Positions 29,893 through 38,037 of a DNA stretch of 64,000 nucleotides are shown in pieces. Under the pieces are notes generated by a model that made no database searches, was not told where the DNA came from, and saw nothing but the letters and a program-made list of their open reading frames with translations. The position numbers and the translations under genes were made by a program. Origin of the DNA: Streptomyces nojiriensis (lineage in GTDB: Bacteria; Actinomycetota; Actinomycetes; Streptomycetales; Streptomycetaceae); assembly GCF_017639205.1 (NCBI RefSeq), contig NZ_CP071139.1, positions 6,571,501 to 6,635,500 of the forward strand, read 5' to 3'. Position 1 is the first letter of the stretch. Every line of letters starts with the position of its first letter.

Positions 29893-31146
29893 TCAGGTCA
29901 CGTCGTGCACGCGCAGCACCTCGGTGATGCCGCGCGCGGCCAGATGGGCGGGGTCCGCGGCGCGCTCCGCGAGGACCACCGCGGGGCGCACCCCCTGGGC
30001 CGTCAGCGAGGCCCAGGCTTCGAAGAACGCGCCGCCCGGGGCGCACACCGAGCGCCCCGGAGCCTCCAACGCCCCGCCGACGTCCACGGCGAGCGCGGTG
30101 GACCGCGGGGCCGGGCGGTGCGCGCGGCCCCGCCACCGCGCCGCGATCCGGGCGACGGCTGCACCGGCCGGTTTGGTCCGGCGGTCGTTGGCGAGCAGAC
30201 CGAGGCCGTACTCCAGCTCCGGGAAGTCCGCGAGCTCCCGCGACACGTCGTGCGAGCACCACCAGGTCACGCCCCACAGGTCCGGGCAGTCCAGGGCGTT
30301 CGCGACGGTGGCCTCGGCGAACCGCGCCGCGTGCTCGGGCGGGATCAGCGGCGCCGGGGCGCCGACCTCCTGGAGCCACACCGGGCGGCGCGGGTCCAGG
30401 GACCAGGCCTTGGAGAGCTCGATCAGGTACGCGGCATGGTGCTCGGTCGCCGTCCCGCTCCGGCCGTGGCGCTGCGCGGTGCCGTTGAACACCCAGGAGT
30501 GCACGGCGGTGGCCCCGCCCAACCGGGCCGCATGAGCCGGGGTGAAGGGGTGCCCGTCCTGGTACCAGGCCGCGTCGTACTCGGCGTGCAGATGCAGCCG
30601 TCCCGGCGCTCCCGCCTCGCACGCGGCGAGCATCCGCTCCAGCCAGCGGGCGGCCTGGTCAGGGGTGATCCGGTCGGGGTCGGGGTGCGGCGCGCCGGAG
30701 AACTGGTTGATCTCGTTGCCGACCGTCATGCCCAGGAAGTTCGGCCGGTCGGCGAGGGCCGCGGCCAGCGTGCGCAGGTACTCCTCCTGCCCGGCGACCA
30801 CGTCCGGGTCGGTGAAGATGCTGCGCCGGTGCCAGGTCCGGGTCCAGGCGGGCAGGAAGTCGAAGCTCGACACGTGCCCCTGCAGGCCGTCCACGTTGAC
30901 GTCGAGCCCGCGCTCGGCGGCCGCGTCGGCGAGCGCGACGAGCTGCTCCACGGCGCGCGGCCGGATCAGCGTCCGGTTCGGCTGGAACACCGGCCACAGC
31001 GGGAAGACGCGGATGTGGTCCAGCCCGAGCGCGGCGATCGAGTCGAGGTCGGCCCGCACCTCGTCGAGGTCGAAGTCCAGCCAGTGGTGGAACCAGCCGC
31101 GGGCCGGTGTGTAGTTGGCGCCGAAGCGGAGCGCGTCATCGGGCAC
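29893..31146 (-). CDS. Cytoplasmic GH5-like glycoside hydrolase (possible N-glycan core beta-mannosidase)
   Basis: 417-aa TIM-barrel glycosidase without signal peptide. Acid/base Glu in FLGMTVGNEINQF near residue 143 and nucleophile Glu in PVWLQEVGAPAPL near 263 have the order and spacing of clan GH-A. Early motif GANYTPARGWFHHW and VFPLWPVFQP fit the GH5 mannosidase group. Because it sits with a secreted GH85, a GH5_18-like role, splitting Man-beta-1,4-GlcNAc left by endoglycosidase, is plausible (inference). GTG at 31146 has AGGAC at about 8 nt; the frame runs open further upstream, but this crosses the promoter and operators. Upstream gene of the GH operon and divergent from the LacI gene. 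Confidence 0.78.
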   Translation of the reverse strand: MPDDALRFGANYTPARGWFHHWLDFDLDEVRADLDSIAALGLDHIRVFPLWPVFQPNRTLIRPRAVEQLVALADAAAERGLDVNVDGLQGHVSSFDFLPAWTRTWHRRSIFTDPDVVAGQEEYLRTLAAALADRPNFLGMTVGNEINQFSGAPHPDPDRITPDQAARWLERMLAACEAGAPGRLHLHAEYDAAWYQDGHPFTPAHAARLGGATAVHSWVFNGTAQRHGRSGTATEHHAAYLIELSKAWSLDPRRPVWLQEVGAPAPLIPPEHAARFAEATVANALDCPDLWGVTWWCSHDVSRELADFPELEYGLGLLANDRRTKPAGAAVARIAARWRGRAHRPAPRSTALAVDVGGALEAPGRSVCAPGGAFFEAWASLTAQGVRPAVVLAERAADPAHLAARGITEVLRVHDVT

Positions 31147-31188
31147 AGGGCGTCCTGGAGTCCTGGAGGAATTCACCGGATGCGCCAC

Positions 31189-31217
31189 AACCTGCCGGTG
31201 CGGATGAGGAAAGTCAA
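31189..31217 (-). promoter_or_regulatory. Promoter of the glycoside hydrolase operon
   Basis: Minus-strand TTGACT (31217-31212), 17 bp, CAGGTT (31194-31189). The start point would fall near 31182, leaving a 36-nt leader with an AGGAC ribosome site before the GTG at 31146. One operator-like site lies directly upstream of the -35. Confidence 0.55.
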
Positions 31218-31234
31218 CAGGGCCCCCGACCATG

Positions 31235-31251
31235 TACTTATGCGCTTCAGC
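31235..31251. promoter_or_regulatory. LacI-type operator O2
   Basis: ACTTATGCGCTTCAGC at 31236-31251 shares 13 of 16 bases with operator O1 and has the same GCGC centre. The centres of O1 and O2 are 55 bp apart, about five helical turns, so DNA looping is possible. It abuts the -35 of the hydrolase promoter. Confidence 0.55.
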
Positions 31252-31289
31252 CCAGTTGACACAAGGGTTCTGCGCGAAGAGTCTGAGGT

Positions 31290-31307
31290 AACTAATGCGC
31301 TTTAGTT
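31290..31307. promoter_or_regulatory. LacI-type operator O1
   Basis: AACTAATGCGCTTTAGTT is palindromic at 16 of 18 positions around a central GCGC, the typical shape of a LacI/GalR-family operator. It lies in the divergent region 225 bp before the LacI gene and 144 bp before the hydrolase start. The rest of the 385-bp gap (31147-31531) shows no gene. Confidence 0.68.
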
Positions 31308-31531
31308 GTGCCCGGGTGCAAGGAACTGCGTGGAAATGGACAGCGGTATTTCGGTCACGCCGGTCATCGCCGCCACCCGCCCGCTCGGGCATGCCGCTGC
31401 GGGAGACGCCCCTCCCGGAAGCGACCGGATCGTCATGGAAGCGGCCTGTCAGGGCAGGATCGCGTACGGTCCGGCCATTGCCGTCCGTATTCCGCCACGT
31501 GTGACGCACCCGAAGGACGAATGAGGCAGGC

Positions 31532-32620
31532 ATGGCCCGCAGACCCACGATCAAGGACATCGCCCGGCAGGCCGGTGTGTCGGAGAGCGCGGTCTCCTTC
31601 GCGCTCAACGACCGGCCGGGCGTCTCGCAGGACACCCGGGCCCGGATCCGGCGCGTCGCCGAGGAACTCGGCTGGCAGCCCAACAGCGCGGCCCGGGCCC
31701 TGTCCGGCGAACGCTCCGGGGTTGTCGGCCTGGTCCTGGCCCGGCCCGCGCACACGCTCGGCGTCGAGTCCTTCTTCCTCCAGCTCGTCTCCGGCGTCCA
31801 GGAGGTCCTCTCCGCCGCCCGGACCGCCCTGCTGTTCCAGGTCGTCGAGGACATCGACGCCGAATGCGCGGTCTACCGCCGCTGGTGGGCCGAGCGTCGG
31901 GTCGACGGCGTCCTCGTCGTCGACCCGCGTACGAGCGACCCGCGACCGGCGCTCCTGGAGGGACTCGCCCTGCCCGCGGTCACCATCGGCGAGGCCCTGT
32001 CCCCGGACAGCGGCGCGGCCGCCGGACCCGGTGACGGGAGGGGCTCCTCCCCGGCTCACCCGGTGACCCTGTCCTCGGTCCGGGCCGACGACGCCGGCGC
32101 CATGGCCCAGGTCCTGGAGCACCTGTACGGGCTGGGCCACCGCCGGATCGTGCACGTCGCCGGACTCCCCGGCCTCGCCCACACGGTCCGCCGGATGGAG
32201 TCCCTGCGGACGGAGGCCGCGCGCCGCGGCCTCGGCCCGGACCAGGTGCGCTCGGTGGTCACCGACTACTCCGACGCCGAGGGCGCGGCGGCCACCCGAC
32301 GGGTCCTCGCCGAGCCGGACCCGCCCACGGCGCTCGTCTACGACAACGACGTGATGGCCGTCGCCGGGAGCGCGGTCGCCGCCGAGCTGGGCATCCCCGT
32401 CCCGGGCCGGCTCTCGATCGTGGCCTGGGACGATTCCGCGCTCTGCCGGGTCACCCATCCCCGGCTCACCGCTCTCGTACGGGACACCGCCGGCTTCGGC
32501 CGGCTGGCCGCCGAGGAACTCCTGGCCGTCCTCGCGGGCAGCCCGCCCGGAGTGCGGATCAGCGAGCGGCCGAGGCTGGAGCCTCGCGACAGCACGGCGC
32601 CGCCCCCGGCGCATACTTAA
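31532..32620 (+). CDS. LacI-family transcriptional regulator
   Basis: 362-aa repressor. HTH and hinge at residues 5-60: IKDIARQAGVSESAVSFALN and RIRRVAEELGWQPNSAARAL, the standard LacI signature with hinge Ala/Leu. The periplasmic-binding-protein-like effector domain runs from about 65 to 345, with ALVYDNDVMAVAG and GRLSIVAWDDSALCR as family marks. It carries an extra loop near residues 165-185. Two matching operators in the divergent promoter suggest it controls itself and the hydrolase operon; the ROK gene 27 bp downstream is probably in its own operon. The effector may be a glycan fragment (inference). Confidence 0.9.
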   Translation: MARRPTIKDIARQAGVSESAVSFALNDRPGVSQDTRARIRRVAEELGWQPNSAARALSGERSGVVGLVLARPAHTLGVESFFLQLVSGVQEVLSAARTALLFQVVEDIDAECAVYRRWWAERRVDGVLVVDPRTSDPRPALLEGLALPAVTIGEALSPDSGAAAGPGDGRGSSPAHPVTLSSVRADDAGAMAQVLEHLYGLGHRRIVHVAGLPGLAHTVRRMESLRTEAARRGLGPDQVRSVVTDYSDAEGAAATRRVLAEPDPPTALVYDNDVMAVAGSAVAAELGIPVPGRLSIVAWDDSALCRVTHPRLTALVRDTAGFGRLAAEELLAVLAGSPPGVRISERPRLEPRDSTAPPPAHT

Positions 32621-32647
32621 TCCTGAAACCTTCCTGGAGTCGCCATC

Positions 32648-33703
32648 GTGACCATTCCCAGCGCCCCGTTCCCCGCAACGCGGGCCGCCGCAGCGGCCTC
32701 CGGACCGACCGTGGCGATCGACATCGGCGGTACGAAGATCGCCGGTGCGCTGGTCCACCCCGACGGCACGATGTCGGCCACCACCCGTCGCCCGACCCCG
32801 CGCGGGGCGGACGCCGACGGGGTCATGGCAGCGGTCGCCGAGGTCGTCGCCGACCTCTCCGAGTCGCCGCTGTGGGCCTCGGCGGTCCGCTGCGGGATCG
32901 GCAGCGCCGGACCGGTGGACACCTCGCGGGGCACGGTCAGCCCGGTCAACATCGGGGCCTGGCGGGAGTTCCCGGTCCAGGAGCGGGTCGTGGCGGAGCT
33001 CGCGGCGCACGGGGCCGACCTGCCGACCGTGCTGGCCGGTGACGGAGTGGCGATGACCGCCGCCGAGCACTGGCTGGGCGCGGCCCGGGGCCACGCGAAC
33101 GCCCTGTGCATGGTGGTCTCCACGGGCGTGGGCGGCGGCCTGATCCTGAACAGCCGGCTCCACCCCGGCCCCACGGGCAACGCGGGACACATCGGACACA
33201 TGAGTGTGGCTTTCGACGGTGAACCGTGCGCGTGCGGCGGCCACGGGTGCGTCGAGTCGATCGCCTCCGGTACGGCGATCGCCCGCTGGGCCCTGGACCA
33301 GGGCTGGACGCCGTCGGACACGGCGGGGGGCGCCGCAGGCGTGAACGGCGCGGGCGGCGCGGGCGGCGGGCGTGACGCCACGGCGGCGGGTGTGGCGGCC
33401 GCCGCCGCCGAGGGCGACCCGATCGCCCTGGCGGCCTTCGACCGCGCGGGCCGCGCCCTGGCCGCCGCCATCGCGGCCACCGCCACCCTCGTGGAGACGG
33501 ACATCGCGGTCATCGGCGGTGGCGTGGCCGCCGCCGGCGACACCCTCTTCGGCCCGATCCGCAGCCACCTCGCGGCCTACGCCACGCTCTCGTTCGCCAA
33601 GGACATCCAGGTGGTGCCGGCGATGCTGGGCACCCACGCGGGGCTGATCGGCGCGGCCGCGGCGGCGACCATGCTGCTTCCCTCGGCACCGTCCTCTTCG
33701 TGA
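32648..33703 (+). CDS. ROK-family sugar kinase
   Basis: 351-aa ROK protein without HTH, so a kinase. ATP phosphate-binding VAIDIGGTKIAGAL at residues 22-36; the sugar-binding and catalytic segment VSTGVGGGLILN with TGNAGHIGHMSV; the zinc site CACGGHGCVES near 193-203 (CxCGxxGCxE); and the second phosphate loop VIGGGVAAAGD. The H-x-CxCGxxGCxE pattern favours glucose, N-acetylglucosamine or N-acetylmannosamine as substrate. A Gly/Ala-rich insertion lies near 228-245. GTG at 32648. Linked to LacI and, across the divergent promoter, to the N-glycan hydrolases. Confidence 0.87.
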   Translation: MTIPSAPFPATRAAAAASGPTVAIDIGGTKIAGALVHPDGTMSATTRRPTPRGADADGVMAAVAEVVADLSESPLWASAVRCGIGSAGPVDTSRGTVSPVNIGAWREFPVQERVVAELAAHGADLPTVLAGDGVAMTAAEHWLGAARGHANALCMVVSTGVGGGLILNSRLHPGPTGNAGHIGHMSVAFDGEPCACGGHGCVESIASGTAIARWALDQGWTPSDTAGGAAGVNGAGGAGGGRDATAAGVAAAAAEGDPIALAAFDRAGRALAAAIAATATLVETDIAVIGGGVAAAGDTLFGPIRSHLAAYATLSFAKDIQVVPAMLGTHAGLIGAAAAATMLLPSAPSSS

Positions 33704-33721
33704 ACCCCGGCCCCGGGACGC

Positions 33722-34717
33722 TCAGGGCTTGACGGACCGGTAGTACCGGCGCGCACCCTCGTGCAGGTCCAGGGGGTCGGTGTAGATCGCCGTCCGCAGG
33801 TCCACGAGCTGCGCCGCGTGCACCTGGCGCCCGACGAGGTCACGGCTGAGGATCACCGTCCGCGTCAGCTGCTCGGTGAGCTGCGGGTCGGTCGCCGCCG
33901 TGGTCACCAGCAGGTTCGGCACGGCCAGGGTCGACACCGAGCTGGTGTTGCGCGCCCGCGCGTAGGCGTCCTGAGGCATCACGGCCGTCCGGTAGTAGCG
34001 CGCCGGGCTGCCGCTCTCCTGCAGCTGCTCCATCAGGTCGCCGAGCGGTACGAGCCGGATGTCGAAGCGTTCCGACAGCTCCTTCACGGCGTTCGTCGGC
34101 AGGCCGCCGGACCAGAAGAACGCGTCGAGCCGGCCGGCCTCCAGCTCGCCCGGCATGGTGTCGATGCCGATGGACACCGGCGTGATGTCCAGCACCGGGT
34201 CGATCTTGGCCGCCCTCAGCAGCCGCTCCGAGACCAGCCGTACGCCGGACCCCGGCTGGCCGATCGCGACCCGCAGGCCCTTCAGGTCACGCGCCGACTG
34301 CACCGGGGAGCCGGCCGGGACCACCAGCTGCACGTAGTCGTCGTAGAGCCGGGCGACCCCGCGCAGGCGGTCCGCCCCGGGCTTCTTGTCGAGCTGGTAC
34401 TTGGCGACCGCGTCCGCCGTCGCCACCGTGAAGTCCGCCTCGCCGGTGGCCAGCCGCTTCAGGTTCTCCTGCGAGCCCTCGCTGGTCTCCAGCCGTACGT
34501 CCACCCCGGGCATGTCCCGCCCGAGCGCCTGCTCCAGCAGCTGCCCGTACCGGTGGTAGACCCCGGTCCGCGCGCCCGTGCTGAAGGTCAGCTCGCCCTC
34601 CAGCTCCGGCTCCCCGAAGGGCTTCAGCCACCACGTCAGGATCCCGAGCACGGCGAGTACGGCCACCAGGACCCGCAGGGCGTGGCGCCTGCTGATCCGG
34701 GGCGGTACGAGAGGCAT
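33722..34717 (-). CDS. TAXI-family TRAP transporter solute receptor, membrane anchored
   Basis: 331-aa receptor of the TAXI (TRAP-associated extracytoplasmic immunogenic) family. An N-terminal basic segment and one span (LRVLVAVLAVLGILTWWL, near residues 13-30) without lipobox Cys suggest a signal anchor. The domain starts at LTFSTGARTGVYHRYGQLLEQAL near 45 and has VRLETSEGSQENLKRLATGEADFTVATADAV (read in parts) and GLRVAIGQPGSGVRLVSERLL. TAXI proteins usually work with a fused DctQM permease; none is nearby. ATG at 34717. Followed upstream, on the same strand, by a LysR gene 32 bp away. Confidence 0.85.
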   Translation of the reverse strand: MPLVPPRISRRHALRVLVAVLAVLGILTWWLKPFGEPELEGELTFSTGARTGVYHRYGQLLEQALGRDMPGVDVRLETSEGSQENLKRLATGEADFTVATADAVAKYQLDKKPGADRLRGVARLYDDYVQLVVPAGSPVQSARDLKGLRVAIGQPGSGVRLVSERLLRAAKIDPVLDITPVSIGIDTMPGELEAGRLDAFFWSGGLPTNAVKELSERFDIRLVPLGDLMEQLQESGSPARYYRTAVMPQDAYARARNTSSVSTLAVPNLLVTTAATDPQLTEQLTRTVILSRDLVGRQVHAAQLVDLRTAIYTDPLDLHEGARRYYRSVKP

Positions 34718-34749
34718 GGCCGCGATCCTGCCACCCGTCCGCCGTCCTG

Positions 34750-35748
34750 TCACGGCGCGGGCCGTCCGGGGGCTCCCGAGCGGAGCCTTCCGAGCAGTTT
34801 GCGTGCGGCCGGACCGGACGGTCCGTCCGTGCGCCAGGCCAGCGCGACCCTCCCGGTCAGCGCCGGCTCGGTGATCCGCAGCGCGCACAGTCCGCTGCCG
34901 CTGCCGCTGCCGCTGCCGCTGCCGCTGTCCGTGTCTGTGCCTGTACCCGTGCCGACGCCGGCTCGCGGGCCCGCGGCCGACTCCGCCCCGGACGGCACCA
35001 CCGCCACCCCCAGGCCCCGCGCGGCCAGCCGGACCAGCACGGCGGGCGCCGCCGCCTCGAAGTCCACCCGCGGCGCGAAGCCCGCCTGTGCGCACGCCCG
35101 CTCCAGCACCGCGCGCAGCCCGGTCCCGCGCGGCAGGCTGATCAGGGCCCGCCCGCGCAGGGCGGTCAGCGGGATCCCGCCGTTCACGGCGTCCGCCACC
35201 AGCGGATCGTCCGCCCGCACCGCCGCGACCAGGGGTTCGTCGAGCACCACCCGGCAGGAGACGCCCGGCGGCGGCTCCCCCGCGAGGCCGACCACCGCCA
35301 GGTCCAGCTCCCCGCGAAGCAGCGCGGCCAGCATCCGCTCCGAGGTGTCCTCGGAGAGCGCGATCTCCACCCCCGGGTGCTCGTCGTGGAAGGCCCCGAG
35401 CACCTCCACCACGTCGAACCCGTCCACCACCGCCCCGGCCGCCCCCGGGACCAGCCCGAGGGCCACCCGCCCGCGCAGCAGGCCGGAGAACTCCTCGGCC
35501 GTCCGCCGCACGCCCTCAACCGCCGCCAGGGCGGCACGCGCGTACGAGAGCACCGCCCGGCCCGCCTCCGTCGGGGTCACCCGCCGCCCGGACCGGTCGA
35601 GGAGCCGCTGCCCGAGCTCGCGCTCCAGTTGCGCGACCTGTGCGCTCACCCCGGGCTGTGACACGTGCAGCCGCGCCCCGGCCCGCGTGAAGCCGCCCTC
35701 TTCCACCACGGCCACGAAATACCGCAGCTGAGCCAGTTCCATAAGCAT
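34750..35748 (-). CDS. LysR-family transcriptional regulator
   Basis: 332-aa LTTR. HTH at residues 3-62: ELAQLRYFVAVVEEGGFTRAGARLHVSQPGVSAQVAQLERELGQRLLDR (read in parts). Effector domain follows (GRVALGLVPGAAG, ELDLAVVGLAGEP). An insertion near residues 255-285, Thr-Gly/Asp then Ser-Gly repeats, comes from a hexamer microsatellite and splits the C-terminal subdomain before LCALRITEPALTGRVALAW. ATG at 35748 or 35742; no Shine-Dalgarno. Divergent from the mycothiol-enzyme gene 65 bp away, its likely target. Confidence 0.88.
   Translation of the reverse strand: MLMELAQLRYFVAVVEEGGFTRAGARLHVSQPGVSAQVAQLERELGQRLLDRSGRRVTPTEAGRAVLSYARAALAAVEGVRRTAEEFSGLLRGRVALGLVPGAAGAVVDGFDVVEVLGAFHDEHPGVEIALSEDTSERMLAALLRGELDLAVVGLAGEPPPGVSCRVVLDEPLVAAVRADDPLVADAVNGGIPLTALRGRALISLPRGTGLRAVLERACAQAGFAPRVDFEAAAPAVLVRLAARGLGVAVVPSGAESAAGPRAGVGTGTGTDTDSGSGSGSGSGSGLCALRITEPALTGRVALAWRTDGPSGPAARKLLGRLRSGAPGRPAP
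34892..34927 (+). repeat. Hexanucleotide tandem repeat (CCGCTG)6 inside the LysR gene
   Basis: Six perfect copies of CCGCTG on the plus strand, read on the minus strand as CAGCGG, coding Ser-Gly pairs. A less regular tract of TCCGTGTCTGTGCCTG type follows. Copy-number change would keep the frame and lengthen or shorten a linker in the effector domain. Confidence 0.85.
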
Positions 35749-35813
35749 GGATTCTAGATCGCAGAAGGACCCACTCTTGGACTTATGCCCAGTGCCGCCT
35801 CGACCCTGAAGCC

Positions 35814-36479
35814 ATGAGCCGATCCGCCTCCCCCGCCTTCGCGCACCGCCGGACGATCGCCGCGGCCGTCGCCGCCGAACGCCGCGAGCTGGCCGACGTA
35901 CTGGACGCCCTCACCCCGGACCGGTGGGACGTGCCCTCCCTCTGCGCCGGCTGGCGCGTCCGCGAGGTCGCCGCCCACCTGTCCCTCGGATTCCGCACCA
36001 CCCTCCCCGGCTTCGCCGCCGAACTGCTGCGGGCCCGCGGCAGCCTGCACCGGATGACCGACCGCACGGCCCGCCGCGACGCCGCAGCCTTCACCACGCG
36101 CGAGCTCGCCGCACTGCTCCGCGAGAACGCCGGCCACCCCTGGAGACCACCCGCCGCCGGCCCGACCGGAGCCCTCGCCCACGACGTGGTCCACGGCCTC
36201 GACATCACCGTCGCCCTCGGCCACCCGCGCCGCGTCCCCGAGGACCGGCTGCGGCTCCTCCTCGACGCGGCCACCCCCCGGTCCCTGCGCTTCTTCGGCG
36301 CGGACCTGACCGGCGTCCAGCTGCGCGCACAGGACCTGGACTGGTCCCTCGGCGAGGGAACTCCCGTGTACGGGGAAGCCCAGGACCTGCTGCTCCTCCT
36401 CTTCGGCCGCCGCCTTCCCCCGGGTCGGCTGAACGGGGGACCGGAGGGCCACCGGGTACCGCCTACCCTTGTTGCATGA
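35814..36479 (+). CDS. Maleylpyruvate isomerase-family mycothiol-dependent protein
   Basis: 221-aa protein of the MDMPI_N/DinB-like four-helix group. RRELADVLDALTPDRWDVPSLCAGWRVREVAAHLSLGF (read in parts) at residues 24-62 is the family start, with His58 as a metal ligand candidate, and GALAHDVVHGLDITVALG near 119-136 gives the second His pair. The C-terminal region has the SCP-like fold expected. Such proteins use mycothiol in isomerase or transferase reactions, but most lack assigned substrates. The stop overlaps the miaB start (ATGA). Probably regulated by the divergent LysR (inference). Confidence 0.82.
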   Translation: MSRSASPAFAHRRTIAAAVAAERRELADVLDALTPDRWDVPSLCAGWRVREVAAHLSLGFRTTLPGFAAELLRARGSLHRMTDRTARRDAAAFTTRELAALLRENAGHPWRPPAAGPTGALAHDVVHGLDITVALGHPRRVPEDRLRLLLDAATPRSLRFFGADLTGVQLRAQDLDWSLGEGTPVYGEAQDLLLLLFGRRLPPGRLNGGPEGHRVPPTLVA

Positions 36480-37999
36480 CCAGCAGCGACCGGAGCCAGG
36501 CAGTGGACGTGAAGCGAAGCTACGAGGTGCGCACCTACGGGTGCCAGATGAACGTGCACGACTCGGAGCGGCTCTCCGGTCTGCTGGAGGACGCCGGCTA
36601 CGTCCGGGCGCCCGAAGGCGCCGACGGCGACGCCGACGTCGTGGTCTTCAACACCTGCGCGGTCCGCGAGAACGCCGACAACAAGCTGTACGGCAACCTC
36701 GGCCGACTGGCCCCGATGAAGACGAAGCGCCCCGGCATGCAGATCGCCGTCGGCGGCTGCCTCGCGCAGAAGGACCGCGACACGATCGTCAAGCGGGCCC
36801 CCTGGGTCGACGTCGTCTTCGGTACGCACAACATCGGCAAGCTGCCCGTGCTGCTGGAGCGCGCCCGCATCCAGGAGGAGGCGCAGGTCGAGATCGCCGA
36901 GTCGCTGGAGGCCTTCCCCTCCACGCTCCCGACCCGCCGCGAGTCCGCGTACGCCGCCTGGGTCTCGATCTCCGTCGGCTGCAACAACACCTGCACCTTC
37001 TGCATCGTCCCGGCCCTGCGCGGCAAGGAGGAGGACCGCCGGCCCGGCGACATCCTCGCCGAGGTGGAGGCCCTGGTCGCCGAGGGCGTCTCGGAGATCA
37101 CCCTGCTCGGCCAGAACGTGAACGCGTACGGCTCGGACCTGGGCGACCGCGAGGCCTTCAGCAAGCTGCTGCGCGCCTGCGGCCAGATCGAGGGCCTGGA
37201 GCGGGTCCGTTTCACCTCCCCGCACCCGCGCGACTTCACGGACGACGTGATCGCGGCGATGGCCGAGACCCCGAACGTGATGCCGCAGCTGCACATGCCG
37301 ATGCAGTCCGGATCGGACACGATCCTGAAGGCGATGCGCCGCTCGTACCGGCAGGAGCGGTTCCTGGGCATCATCGAGAAGGTCCGCGCCGCGATCCCGC
37401 ACGCCGCGATCTCCACCGACATCATCGTGGGCTTCCCCGGTGAGACGGAGGAGGACTTCCAGCAGACGATGCACGCGGTGCGCGAGGCCCGGTTCGCGAA
37501 CGCCTTCACCTTCCAGTACTCCAAGCGGCCCGGCACCCCCGCCGCCGACATGGAGGGGCAGATCCCCAAGGAGGTGGTCCAGGAGCGGTACATGCGCCTG
37601 GTCGCCCTCCAGGAGGAGATCTCCTGGGACGAGAACAAGAAGCAGGTCGGCCGCACGCTGGAGGTCATGGTCGCGGAGGGCGAGGGCCGCAAGGACGGCG
37701 CCACGCACCGCCTCTCCGGCCGCGCGCCCGACAACCGCCTGGTCCACTTCACGAAGCCGGAGGCGGAGGTCCGCCCCGGTGACGTGGTCACCGTGGACAT
37801 CACCTACGCGGCACCGCACCACCTGCTGGCCGAGGGCCCGACGCTGACCGTGCGCCGCACGCGCGCCGGCGACGCCTGGGAGAAGCGCAACGCCGCCCCG
37901 GCGCAGCCGGCGGGCGTCATGCTCGGGATCCCGAAGCTGGGCGTCCCGGCGCCCCTGCCGGCCGTCACCTCCGGCTGCTCGGTGCCCACCTCCTCCTGA
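36476..37999 (+). CDS. miaB: tRNA-2-methylthio-N6-dimethylallyladenosine synthase MiaB
   Basis: 507-aa radical-SAM methylthiotransferase that adds the methylthio group to i6A37 of tRNA after MiaA. The N-terminal UPF0004 domain has YGCQMNVHDSER with its cluster cysteines (also FNTCAVRENA and GGCLAQK); the radical-SAM motif is GCNNTCTFCIVP with Cys at about 169, 173 and 176; the TRAM domain (about 385-450) has GRTLEVMVAEGEG. The C-terminal 40 residues are an extra Pro-rich tail. ATG overlaps the previous stop; TACCCT at 36464-36469 ends 6 nt before it, so a leaderless second transcript is possible. Confidence 0.95.
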   Translation: MTSSDRSQAVDVKRSYEVRTYGCQMNVHDSERLSGLLEDAGYVRAPEGADGDADVVVFNTCAVRENADNKLYGNLGRLAPMKTKRPGMQIAVGGCLAQKDRDTIVKRAPWVDVVFGTHNIGKLPVLLERARIQEEAQVEIAESLEAFPSTLPTRRESAYAAWVSISVGCNNTCTFCIVPALRGKEEDRRPGDILAEVEALVAEGVSEITLLGQNVNAYGSDLGDREAFSKLLRACGQIEGLERVRFTSPHPRDFTDDVIAAMAETPNVMPQLHMPMQSGSDTILKAMRRSYRQERFLGIIEKVRAAIPHAAISTDIIVGFPGETEEDFQQTMHAVREARFANAFTFQYSKRPGTPAADMEGQIPKEVVQERYMRLVALQEEISWDENKKQVGRTLEVMVAEGEGRKDGATHRLSGRAPDNRLVHFTKPEAEVRPGDVVTVDITYAAPHHLLAEGPTLTVRRTRAGDAWEKRNAAPAQPAGVMLGIPKLGVPAPLPAVTSGCSVPTSS

Positions 38000-38037
38000 A
38001 CGGCACGGGTCCCGCCCCTGCGGCTAGGCTGCGGATC

